Positions 1 to 9,619 of a stretch of DNA of 64,000 nt are shown piece after piece. Below the pieces are notes generated by a model. That model saw nothing but the letters and a program-made list of their open reading frames with translations. It was not told the origin of the DNA and searched no databases. The translations under genes were made by a program, and so were the position numbers. Where the stretch lies: positions 5,879,771 through 5,943,770 of the forward strand of contig NC_052356.1 of assembly GCF_009727055.1 (NCBI RefSeq), read 5' to 3'. The DNA comes from Benincasa hispida (lineage: Eukaryota > Streptophyta > Magnoliopsida > Cucurbitales > Cucurbitaceae). Every line of letters starts with the position of its first letter. The first letter of the stretch is position 1.

Positions 1-481
1 CGATCGCTTAATGATTACATCCGCGCACGCTATTTACTAAACGATCGTTTACCTTTTTCTAAGTGATCATTTAGCACCCGATATTTACTAAACGATCGTA
101 TAGACGATCGCTTAGTTTTTTCTACACGATCGTTTAGACAATCACTTGCCTTTTTCCTACACGATCGTTTAGACGATCGCTTACCTTTTTCCTACATGAT
201 CGTATACTACACCTAAATGATAAAGCATTTTTTCTATGCGATAGACGAGCCTATCTCCCACTTGCTTGATCGTTGTATACGATCTCCCTTCCTCCTTCCC
301 TCTACCAAATCCGAACAAAGTCCACCCTTTGGATTCTCACTCCAAGAATACTGAGGGCTCTGAGTGGTGGTGTCATCCCCGTTTTCTTCTATTCTTGTGG
401 TGAGGTAGACGATTGGGTTTTGCTGAGCAATAGCTTACCGTCTCAGCAAAAACGAGATTTGCTGTGAAGAATAAATCTTCA
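1..481 (+). mobile_element. 3' end of an LTR (family A), truncated by the window edge
   Basis: The stretch begins with a degenerate array built on CGATCGTTTAG / CGATCGCTTA (about 1-200). It then follows the same order as the better preserved LTR at 14613-16732: 'atctcccacttgcttgatcg', then 'ggattctcac..gaatac', then 'ggtggtgtcat'. It ends with TCTTCA at 481, and after two bases comes TGGTATGATC, a decayed form of the initiator-Met primer-binding site (TGGTATCAGA) that follows family A LTRs. The left part lies outside the window. The short open frame at 273-467 crosses this LTR and shows no protein family, so I do not call it a gene. Confidence 0.65.
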
Positions 482-2253
482 ACTGGTATGATCTCTCGAT
501 CTTTTATTTATAACTTTTGAGCATGTGAATAATTTAGCATTATGAATACATATTAGTATGTTTGAATGTATATGTGGAAATTCTGTCACAATGAATTGAA
601 AAGATTTGCTTCCGCTCGTAGGTACTCTTGAATAAGAGTTTCTTCAACAAGATGATACAAAATTATGTACTGAAATGTTACAATAATGGGATAAGGAAAA
701 CGTCAATTGAAAGAGAAATGAAAGTCACAAATAGTAAATATGCTTGAACTTGTTTGCAAACTCTTTCAGATTAGAACAATTTCTAATTTTTTTTTTCAAA
801 ACTGTTAAATCCAAAGTGTATTATGCGTAGAGAAGTCACTATTTTGTGTTTCTTTTAAAGAATAGATATCAAACATGTATGGACTCAATCTAAACAATAG
901 ATAACTTCTTTAAGCTATATATATATATATATATAACCCTAAACTAGGCCCCTCTATCACAATCCAAATCCTGACAAATCAAGAAAGTTCAAGAGTTAAT
1001 TTTGAAATCCAAACACAAAAAGAGTTTAAAAGGGTGAGGGAATATTGTGACTAACCTCGAATCGGTAGCTTCAAGTTCCCAATAGTTTAGAGAGAGAGGA
1101 TGAGTTGGTACACGAAGAACTCTAAGTGAAATCCACAACAACTAGAGTTGGAAAATGATATAGATGAGAAGAAGAAGAAGAGCGCTCTTGTTCTTACCTA
1201 CAAAGAAAAACTTCTCCAAGTAGCTTGAAATGTGTTGGCAGAGCCCTAGCTTCTGGATTCGAGGAAATGAAAATGGAGGAATTAGGAATGGTGGCATGTA
1301 TGTTTTTTAGAAGAGGAACGTGAAATACACACTTTTGAGAAAGAATGAAAATAAAAGAGAAAATGTAAGAGGATGGCGCTCATTCTAAAATTTTTCCCTC
1401 AACCCGCGTACGTCCAAAAATTTTTCATTTCCATCTCTTTTTTTTGAAATTTTTTTTTTCTCATTTCATTTCATAGCCTATTTTGAAAAGAGTTACTTCA
1501 AAGGCTATAAAAAGGCCTTTTTCTTGTAGTGGACTTATATTGATAACATGTTAGGAAACAAGAGCAAAAGAGCAACAACATTAAGAATAAGAAAGTAAAA
1601 TAGAGAAAAAATAGAGACAACAATTGTTTTCTCAATTGATGTGTGTTGCAAAAGCTTCAAATAACTCATACATATAGTGTTAAAAGAAGTAGGCCACAAC
1701 TTTAAAATGCTAAAATTAGAAGTTGAGTCTCCTAGCTATCCTAAGGGAGTAGGGTTCCTAGGGAGAGAATGGGTACCATACGGTAATGTACATGGATATA
1801 CATGATAACATTTATAACAACATTTTTTTTTTATAGGAAATAGGTCATTTTTTTTAATGTTTTTAAGTTAGTCAAACCAGTTTGCCCCGAATGAGGTGTC
1901 TTGAATGTTCGCAAAGGATTTTAGCCCATGGTGTCACAAGAGTGTTTTGGGAATGGAAACACAATGAGGTTCGAGAAAAAAAGGGTAGGTAGACGGCATA
2001 CTTTGGCAACACGTGATGAGTGGTAGCGTTGATCACAACCATAGATTGGCACAACTTGGCACGCGATCAAGACTGACGGGAAATAATCAAGACAAAGTTG
2101 GACACCAACAAGCTGGGTGGATGCACAACACGTCGGAATGGTTGCTTATAGGTCTAGCGAACATGTGTTGGCAGGCGCATGACTAATCAAATATGACACA
2201 ATAATGGGCACATCGGGAAGGCACGATGCATACGACAGCGCATGGGCGCTAGG
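482..2253. other. Non-coding stretch, no gene recognised
   Basis: Mostly AT-rich sequence with a (TA)n run at about 917-936, T-rich runs around 1436-1465 and a TATAAAA-like motif near 1507. From about 2060 to 2253 the composition becomes GC-richer and this part is the left flank into which the 2254-5487 element inserted. The 60-residue open frame at 1872-2054 matches nothing I know. It probably derives from old repeats, but no element boundary can be drawn. Confidence 0.5.
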
Positions 2254-2753
2254 TGTCATGGTCATGCTTGTCCAGGGTGTGTTGCCCATGGCCGCATGAC
2301 CGCCTCCACCTCTTTTTACTATGTTTTCATCCTATGTATTTCCTTTTGCTAGATAGTTAGGTTTATATGTACTTTTCTTAGTAAGTGATTGCTCGCCCAT
2401 TTCCATATACAAGGGTAGCAGATGTGTTTTTGTTCAGAATGCATTATATAGGGATAAGACTAATCATCATTTCCTCATACTCGGAGTAGTATGTTATAAA
2501 GTTGTTGTTGTTGCTTGTTGCTTTCTAGCCTACTACAATCTTTCTCTTCTCTATTCTTACATTCAAATTGTTTGCGAAAACCTTTTCTCCAAACCCCTTT
2601 TCTAAAACCGTTTTCTCTAAAACGGGGGTGGAGGTTGCGAGAGGCACCCAGTGAGCCATCGGCATTCCGTATTCGAATTGGCTAACTTTTTCGTGAGTGG
2701 GAACAAGTGTCGCACAATCGCTAAGTGAAGATTTGGGAAGTGTGATTGTGACA
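2254..2753 (+). repeat. 5' LTR of the 3.2-kb element
   Basis: Starts TGTCATGGTCATGC and ends GTGATTGTGACA, so the termini form the inverted pair TGTCA/TGACA. Same order of sequence as 4989-5487. Confidence 0.9.
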
Positions 2754-2755
2754 GT

Positions 2756-2771
2756 TGGTATCAAAGCCAAG
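2756..2771 (+). other. Primer-binding site, initiator-Met tRNA type
   Basis: TGGTATCAAAGCCAAG begins two bases after the LTR end. This is the plant initiator-Met primer site (TGGTATCAGAGC) with one visible change. Confidence 0.8.
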
Positions 2772-2842
2772 TCGGCTCGTAGAGTTGAGAAGCTATGATC
2801 ATGTTTGCTACAAAGCAGTTGGGCAAGTCCCATGTTGACTAA

Positions 2843-3993
2843 TTGGTCGAGATTGAAGAGCAAATGCTCTATATAATAGAAGCCCCTGATCAGGTTCGGT
2901 TCCTAGAGACTCGATTACAGGAAGTCGCCGACAAGGTCGATGAAATTGATGCGATGGCTGGCCACTTAGATGGGATGCCCGTCAGAGAATTATTGACAAG
3001 GGTTGAGACCCAAGAGGCAAAAACTACGATAGGTGGGCCTCTCGATCATGAGGATGGTTCATCGGGCTCTGTTGCTTCGATAGAAGAGTATGTCAAAGAA
3101 CTAAACAGCTCGCAGAGAGCAATTATTCAGATGGTGACTGAAATGTCTGAGGACTTTCAAGCCACCATCGATGTCATCCGAACAGAGATTGCGGACATTA
3201 GTTCAAGAGTTAACCTCACCATGAGAGTGGTGGGAAATAAAGCCCTATTCGGAGGTGTAGCCCAATTCAACAGGGTAAAAGTACCTGAGCCTAAGCCCTT
3301 CTGTGGGGCTCGTGATGCAAAAGCGCTAGAAAATTTTGTCTTTGAAATGGAACAGTACTTCAAGGCTACGAACACAGTGACCAAAGAGTCAAAGATCACC
3401 TTAGTGACGATGCACCTAGGAGAGGATGCCAAGTTCTAGTGAAGGTCTCATTTCATGGATGTCCAAGAGGGTCGGTGTACCATCGACACGTGGGAGAGAC
3501 TAAAACAAGAGTACATTCTCAATTCTTCCCTAAAAATGTTGAGATTTTGGCAAGATGCAAGCTACGGGAATTGAAACATACCGATACTATTAAGGACTAC
3601 ATGAAACAATTTGCCGTATTGATGTTGGACATAAAAGATATGTCCGAAAAAGACAAAGTTTTCTGTTTTGTCGAAGGCCTGAAATCGTGGGAAAAAACAA
3701 AACTATATGAGCAGAGAATACAGGATCTCCCAGCCACATATGCAGTGGTCGAACAGTTATTTGACTTGATTGATGAATCTCAAGAGATGAAGCAACACTT
3801 GAAATCCCCTAATAGGGGGAGAAATAGCAACGGTTCGAGCCCATCCAGAAACAGTGGGGGAGATAAAGACAATAATGGGGATAATAGACCCCCTCAACAG
3901 ATGACTGAAAATACGTGGCGAGGGAATAAATCAGAAGAATTTTTATCAGCCCTTATCCTGTTATATATGCAAGGGACCGCACAAGGCAAGTGA
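2843..3993 (+). pseudogene. Ty3/gypsy gag (capsid-type), broken
   Basis: The first open part (2843-3436) has a coiled-coil-like, acidic N-terminal region followed by a conserved stretch ending in KPFCGARDAKALENFVFEME, typical of the plant Retrotrans_gag family. It is stopped by two adjacent stop codons at 3437-3442 (TAG TGA), where related gag proteins usually have two Trp, so both look like G-to-A changes. The reading frame then shifts and the capsid continues in the 3439-3993 frame (for example ILARCKLRELKHT and DIKDMSEKDKVFCFVEGLK), ending in a Gly/Asn/Ser-rich tail. The true start is uncertain; the Met at 2843 is simply the first in this open frame. Gag would form the particle in the cytoplasm, but this copy cannot make an intact protein. 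Confidence 0.85.
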
Positions 3994-4179
3994 ATGTCCA
4001 GAACAAGCAACCTTTAATGCTTTCCAAGCCTCATTAGCTTCAGGCCGGAAAGGCAAAGTTGTTCAGGTAAAAGACGAGAATGTACAAGTAGAGGAAGATA
4101 GAACCCCAGGGTTAGGGCTCTGAAATTTTTAGCTGCCTTCCAGAAGGATGTATGAGAAGAAAAGGGATCCCATAGAGGT

Positions 4180-4317
4180 GGACTGATGTATGTTGATGCT
4201 TGGGTCAACCATAGATTGGCCAAAAGTACCATGGTCGATTCGGGGGCCACCCATAATTTTATGTCCAAAATGGAGTTCTTGTTTGAGCACAAGGTAATAC
4301 CGATACTCCTCACCTAG
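4180..4317 (+). pseudogene. Retropepsin (aspartic protease) remnant
   Basis: In the frame containing 4183 the translation runs MYVDAWVNHR..., then MVDSGATHNFMS, which holds the DSGA active-site motif of retroviral-type proteases. The frame stops at about 4315. A full plant retropepsin domain is about 100 residues, so only the N-terminal half is readable. It follows gag in the same element. Downstream, 4320-4980 has no recognisable reverse transcriptase. Confidence 0.75.
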
Positions 4318-4988
4318 TGTTTAGTAATCATTAGGTCTATGCCCACCATGGTGCATGCCGAGATCAAACGGCCGAATGGGATAAGGATGATCTTGGCTCT
4401 TCGGTTGGAGAAGGACTTTACCCACGAGTCAGTCGAAACCTCGGAAGAGAAGGCCCCCTAAGACATTCTGCGTGTCTTGGAATAGTGTCGTGTTGTTGAG
4501 CCGGACAATTTACACAAATCCCCGACTCCAAAAATGAGAAGAAGGAGAGGAAGGAAGCCCAGACACCGAGAGTTCCTACCAGGAGATTAGGTTTGAGTAA
4601 CTTTATGCCTGGGACAGTTTCAAAGTCAAGGGCAAAGAGAACATCGCCTCGTGAGCAGCTTTAGAGGACTGGTGGAAGTCATCGAAAGGGTTAGGAAAAC
4701 CTCTTATCGAGTGCAGTTACCATCGTGTCATCTAGGGTGTTGATTCGTCCGCAGGCCACAACGAAAAGAATGACAAGAGAAGAAGCCAAAGAAACACTTG
4801 CGAGAAGAAACAAAAAAGCGAAAAGACCAAGACCAAGCTGGGAAGAGTTCTTGGAGAAGTGGAGAAGCCTCCAAGATAGAGAAGTTCGTTGGGAGCGCAT
4901 GGAAGGCCTCAAAGGCAAATGCTCAACAATATGTTGAGTACGAGCATAGTCAGTTGACGGGGACATCAACCAATTTAGTAGGGGAGAA

Positions 4989-5487
4989 TGTCACGATCAT
5001 GCTTGTCCAGGGCGTATTGGTTGTGGCCGCATGACCGTCTCTACCTCTTTTTACTATGCTTCATCCTATATATTTTCTTTTGCTAGGTAGTTAGGTTTAT
5101 ATGTACTTTTCTTAGTGAGTGATCGCTCGCCCATTTCCATATGCAAGGGTAATGGATGTGTTTTTGTTCAGAATGCACTATATGGGGATAAGACTAACCA
5201 TCACTTCCTCATACCTGGAGTACTATGTTATAAAGTTGTTGTTATTGCTTGTTGTTTTCTAGCTTACTACATTCTTTCTTTTCTCTATTCTTACATTCAA
5301 ACTGTTTGCGAAAACCTTTTCTCCAAACCCGTTTTCTAAAACCATTTTCTCTAAAATGGGGGTGAAGGTTGCGAGAGGCACCCGGTGTGCCATTGGCATT
5401 CCGTATTCGAATTGGCTGACTTGTTCGTGAGCAGGAACAAGTGCCATACAATCGCTAAGTGAAGCTTCGAGAAGTGCGATTGTGACA
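4989..5487 (+). repeat. 3' LTR of the 3.2-kb element
   Basis: Starts TGTCACGATCATGC directly after the purine tract and ends GATTGTGACA, followed by the CTAGG duplication at 5488-5492. Confidence 0.9.
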
Positions 5488-5684
5488 CTAGGCATCGCGC
5501 ACAAGTAGGATTTTGACAATGGACAACAACAGGGTGTGGTATGTGAGCTGTTTGGATTTTGAGACTCCATTAGTCATTTTGAGGAGGAAAAAGTGATTAA
5601 AGTGTGGATTATGATTGTCGCAAGTCATCGTGATGCAAAGCAGCCAATGTTCTTCCTTAAGGGTCTCTTTCGAGGTGAAAGATT

Positions 5685-7912
5685 TGGAGTCGCCACCAAT
5701 CATTATGGGTGTGATTGGTCACCTATTTTAAAAGAAAAAAATGTGGTCTACTTAACCGAAGTTAGATTTGGGGATCGTTGAGTGTAGGGAAGGTTTTAGC
5801 ACCCTACAATACCCGTTTGAGAACATCTTATTTTTGCTATCCAATTTCTTTTATAAAAGAAAATGGTCCTTATTTGTTAAAAAAAATGTTTATTAAAAAA
5901 TGTTAATGAAATTTAATAAATACAACTAGTGAATAGTTCCCAGGTAGAGTTGTTTCTTACAGTTAAGTACCTCAGCCTAGACATAATTTATTACAAATAG
6001 TTAATTTTATTTAAAATTCATTGTCAAACTCTGTATTATTTTTTAAATTAGAAGAACATTTCATTAACACCTAAATTTCAAAATAAATGTATACAATGTT
6101 TCACGAAGTCTCACTCTAACTTTAAATAATAAAGTAGAGTGAACACTTTGTGAGTGGACAAACGTCTATTAATTTATTATCATGTTGATGTTTGAATTCC
6201 CAATTAGAGAAACATTTACCTCAAGAATTTGATATTTGACAATCTCAACTCCGTCATAGAATTAACATGATAGTTAAAGAAATGTCTCATGTGGATCAAA
6301 GCACATTTTAGAGGTAAAATATGAATCGATCTTTATGAGTGGTGTAAGTTTTTCAACGAAAGATTGAAATTTATTATGTAAACCAAGGTGAAAATCTAAT
6401 TGAAGCTTTATTTAGAAAATTTAAATTTTAACGAAATTGAAATCCATTTGAAAACTTTGAATTAAAATCAAGTTAAAAATCATTTATGAAAGATTCAAAT
6501 TAAAATTGAAATTTAGGTTGCTTTTTTAGAAATTCCAAACTGAAATTATTCAAAATAATTTAAATCAAATTGAATTTTATTTTGGAAATGTAATTAAAAC
6601 AAATTTAAAAATTTTGGAAATTAAACTGGAATAGAATTGAAATTCAATTGACAAATATGAATTAAAATCAATTCAAAATTCATTTATGAAAATATTAAAT
6701 TAAAGTTGAAATCCATATGTGTTTTAGAAACTCAGAATTGAAATGATTCAAAATTCATCTTAGTCAAATTGAAGGACTGGATACCAAATGCATACTAGAG
6801 TTCTTTTTTAGAACTCCGAATTGAAGATTAAATTGAAATTTGAAAAACTTATTGAAGCTAATGAGAAAATTTTAAATAAAATCCAAATAAGTTTTATTTG
6901 GGAACTCTAAATTAGGATTCATTTGTAAAACTAATTGAAACTAAATTGAAACTCCAAATGTAACTAAAATTGATTGATTTCTTTTTTAATAAGACCAATT
7001 TGAAAACCTTTAGAAAAATTGAAACAGAACTTTATGAAAAAAGTCAAATTGATATCAAATTGGATTTTAAAATCCACTAAAAGAAGGAAGGTTTTGAAGA
7101 ATAAATAAATAAAATAAAGAAACTAAAATGATAAAAGAAATTAAAAATGGGGTCCACCATACTTTACCTTTTCCTCTCGCTTCTTTCTTCCTCCATGATT
7201 TTTCTTCTTTTTCCTTCTTCAACCCTTTCCTCTTTCTTTCCTTCTCTTCTTCTTCTTTCACTTTTCTCTTTACAAGTGGGTTACAGCTTTGGGTTCGTTG
7301 GAATCTAGCTCGCACGCCATTTGTCGGAAGTTGTGTGCATCGATGGGATCTCATCGGAGTTTACACTGTGATGGATATCCCAAAATGTTGGACATTTACT
7401 ATGATCTTTTTCTACTCTTTTCTCTAAAATGTCTCCACCTAAACTCTCTTCTCTTCTCTTCTCATCTCCAACTTCTTTCTTAAATCTCTATAATCCTCTC
7501 ATTTCTCTATTTTTTTCAACGTGTAAAATGATTCCATGTGTTCTCCCCCAAATGTATCATGTTGCCTTTTTATAAGCCAAAATAAGACTTAGATTAGTTC
7601 AGAGAAAGTTGATAAAATGGAGGAGAAAAGTAGGGGAGAATGAGAGGAACGGGGGAGTAGAGAAAAGAGGCAGAATAGGATAGAAATGGGGAAGAAGGAA
7701 GAAGGAAGAATGAGGAAAAATAGTAAAATAAAAATAATAATATTTTTCTTTAATATTCTTTTTACTTTTCTTTTATTTCTATATATAAAAAAAAATCTTT
7801 ATCCTTTTAGATCTTTTTAAAAACTCTATTAAGAAAAAAAAAGATAAAATAAAACAAAATGTTTAAATATCGAGCTGGACCAAATACGATGTCTATAGTT
7901 TGCCCCCCTTTG
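5685..7912 (-). mobile_element. Tat/Ogre-like gypsy LTR with primer site and purine tract on its two sides
   Basis: Read on the minus strand, GGGGGGCAAAC (near 7898-7910) is followed by TATAGACATCGTATTTGG, the typical purine tract and LTR start of plant Tat/Ogre elements (with TG changed to TA). The other end carries GGTGGCGACTCC (near 5685-5699), the usual primer-site region of the same lineage, and just before it lies the characteristic 'gggtgctaaaaccttccctac' segment (5790-5815). The 2.2-kb body is AT-rich and non-coding. A purine/pyrimidine-rich part at 7180-7260 produces overlapping open frames on both strands, which I reject as genes. Confidence 0.55.
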
Positions 7913-8262
7913 TATATCCTTTAAGGATTGAAAGGGTAGACAAAGGAAGAGACAAAGTATTGGAAAGACAAATGTCTAATTTGAAAAGGTAATAGAATTC
8001 TCCAGTGGAAGACCATCAAATGTTATAGGGTTTGATTTGAGAGACATAATAAATAAATGGACCTGACTTGACCAAGCTTCAACCTCAACTAAATAGTCAG
8101 TTGGTTCGATTTAACCAACATTAAAGAAAATAGACATGGCCTAACAAGGCTTCAATCTAAAACTGTAAAATAAACAAACCTGACTCAACCAAGCTTCAAC
8201 CTCAGCTAATTAGCAAGCTAGTTCAATTTAACCAACATTAAAGAAAATAGACATGGTCTAAC
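7913..8262. repeat. 117-bp tandem duplication
   Basis: The block starting ACCTGACTTGACCAAGC at 8061 recurs at 8178 as ACCTGACTCAACCAAGC. Both copies continue through 'ttcaacctca', 'tttaaccaacattaaagaaa' and 'tagacatgg'. Two diverged copies; no coding potential. It lies on the upstream (internal) side of the Tat/Ogre-like LTR. Confidence 0.7.
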
Positions 8263-8800
8263 TGAAGGATCCCATTGAAGGGCCCTTGAGCGGAAGTGGG
8301 TTCGTCCCGAATCCCATTTTTATAAATAATGAAATTTTACAGAAAAATACAAATAGATTATGCATTTTAATAAAATTAAATATAGCATACACAATAAAAA
8401 GAAATTTATGGTTTCATGAAACCTTACCTTTGAAGACCTTCTTCAAGAAATCCCTCGAGTTGGAATTCATGTATAGATTGGAAATGGCCAATTGGGCATG
8501 ACCAGTTGGAGTCCTTGGTATTCTCTGGTGAGATTCCAGAAGGAGTGGGCTCTGGCAAATTTGGAGTGAGGGAAGGAGAATGAGAGAAGGTAAGAGGAAT
8601 TTTTTTCTCTGAAATTTTCCATAGAACTTTTCAATCTCACACTATGTTTTTTCTTACTTCAAATCCAAAAACCAAAAATCACCTACTTACGCGGGTGGAG
8701 AGAAAAGAGGGGAGAGAGTTATAACTTCCTCCCACATTCAAATTAAATTAATTTTAAAAATAAAGTTAATAAAATTAATTTATTTAAATTATCATTTAAT
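8263..8800 (-). mobile_element. Family A-like LTR fragment, minus strand
   Basis: Starts TGAAGG (the reverse of the family A LTR end CCTTCA). At about 8425-8470 it has 'accttacctttgaagacc..cttcaagaaatccctcgagt', in the same place as the similar stretch in the minus-strand LTRs at 12770 and 63297. The 5' end of the LTR (a TGTTGG start) is not found, so it is a fragment. The 71-residue open frame inside is not a gene. Confidence 0.45.
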
Positions 8801-9139
8801 ATATATATATGTGTGTGTGTGTGAACCCCGAATCCCAATTTTACACTTAAGTGTGTTTTCTTATTTAAATTGTCTTAATTTTCCACTCAATTATGTGTCC
8901 CTATTTAAATTTGTATAAATAAGTTGAGTAGGTTGGTGAGAAAGTTAGTATGAAATGGTGAAGAAGGGATGGGGATTTGAAAAAGAAAAATATGGAAATT
9001 GAGTTTGGGAAATTTCGGTTAAGTATAGAGAAGTTATGTGAAATGCGTTATGGATGAAGAAAGGATTGAAGAACTGAGAAAAATATGAAAAATTATTTTG
9101 GGAAAAATCTGAAAAAAATGTGTAAAAGTTTCACAGAGA
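8801..9139. other. AT-rich spacer with (TG)n microsatellite
   Basis: Contains an (AT)n/(TG)n run at about 8798-8822. Nothing else can be recognised. Confidence 0.4.
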
Positions 9140-9480
9140 CAAACAATTCGCAGTAGCTAAGAGCGAGATCATTGAGAGTGAGATCAGCGAGATCGCTGAG
9201 AGCAGGTCATTGAGATCAAGACCAGCGAGATTGGAGAGGAAATAGGAGAGAGCGAGATTGGATAGAAGATGGGAGAAAGTGAGACCAGCGAGAAAGCTGG
9301 AGAGAGCGAGACCAGCGAGAAAGCTGGAGAGATTGAGAGTGGGAGAGAAAGTTGGAGAGAAAGCTGGAGAGAGCGAGAGAGTGAGCGAGATTGGAGAGAG
9401 CTGACCAGCGAATTGCTGGAGAGAGCAAGAGTGAAGAGAGCGAGACCAGCGAGAAAGTGGGAGAGTGACACTGCCGAGAG
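9140..9480 (+). repeat. Purine-rich GAGA tract with degenerate internal repeats
   Basis: About 340 bases in which the plus strand is strongly biased to A and G. The word GAGACCAGCGAGAAAGCTGG recurs, with looser GAGAGCGAGA units between. The bias leaves long open frames on both strands (for example 9269-9616 plus and 9184-9612 minus). These are low-complexity products, not genes. Such tracts can form triplex structures; that is inference. Confidence 0.7.
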
Positions 9481-9499
9481 TGGAGAGAAGCGAGAACGA

Positions 9500-9573
9500 C
9501 TATGCGTTAGCCTTGTTTTGTCCGATTCGAATGTCACGCCCATGCCTCGCCTATGCGTTAGCCTTGTTTTGTC
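9500..9573 (+). repeat. Short direct repeat, 51 bases apart
   Basis: CTATGCGTTAGCCTTGTTTT occurs at 9500 and again at 9551, separated by a GC-richer spacer. It sits at the edge of the GAGA tract. Confidence 0.75.
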
Positions 9574-9619
9574 TGGGCGATGTATTTGGACGCGTTGGGG
9601 TGGATTATGCATTTAAAAA

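Larger units (their letters stand above)
2254..5487 (+). mobile_element. Complete 3.2-kb LTR retrotransposon with gag and protease only
   Basis: Two LTRs of 500 and 499 bp flank a 2.2-kb interior. Both start TGTCA and end TGACA, and the same five bases CTAGG lie on each side (2249-2253 and 5488-5492), a perfect target duplication. A tRNA-Met-type primer site follows the left LTR at 2756 and a polypurine tract (GGGGAGAA, 4981-4988) precedes the right LTR. The interior carries a Ty3/gypsy-type gag and a retropepsin remnant, with no reverse transcriptase or integrase, so it would have depended on a partner for mobility. By eye the LTRs differ at about 50 positions (about 10%), mostly transitions, indicating an old insertion. 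Confidence 0.9.

Noticed and set aside
1..200. CRISPR-like array suggested by regularly returning CGATCG words
   Set aside because: Words are too short, spacing is irregular, spacers are not unique, there are no cas genes and the setting is a plant LTR.
2525..2863. 112-residue minus frame and its near-copy at 5259-5570
   Set aside because: Both are the antisense of the LTR pair of the 3.2-kb element.
7067..7427. Overlapping open frames on both strands in the Tat/Ogre-like LTR
   Set aside because: They come from a purine/pyrimidine-rich run within an LTR.
9184..9616. 115- and 142-residue frames on opposite strands
   Set aside because: Products of the purine-biased GAGA tract; no family resemblance.
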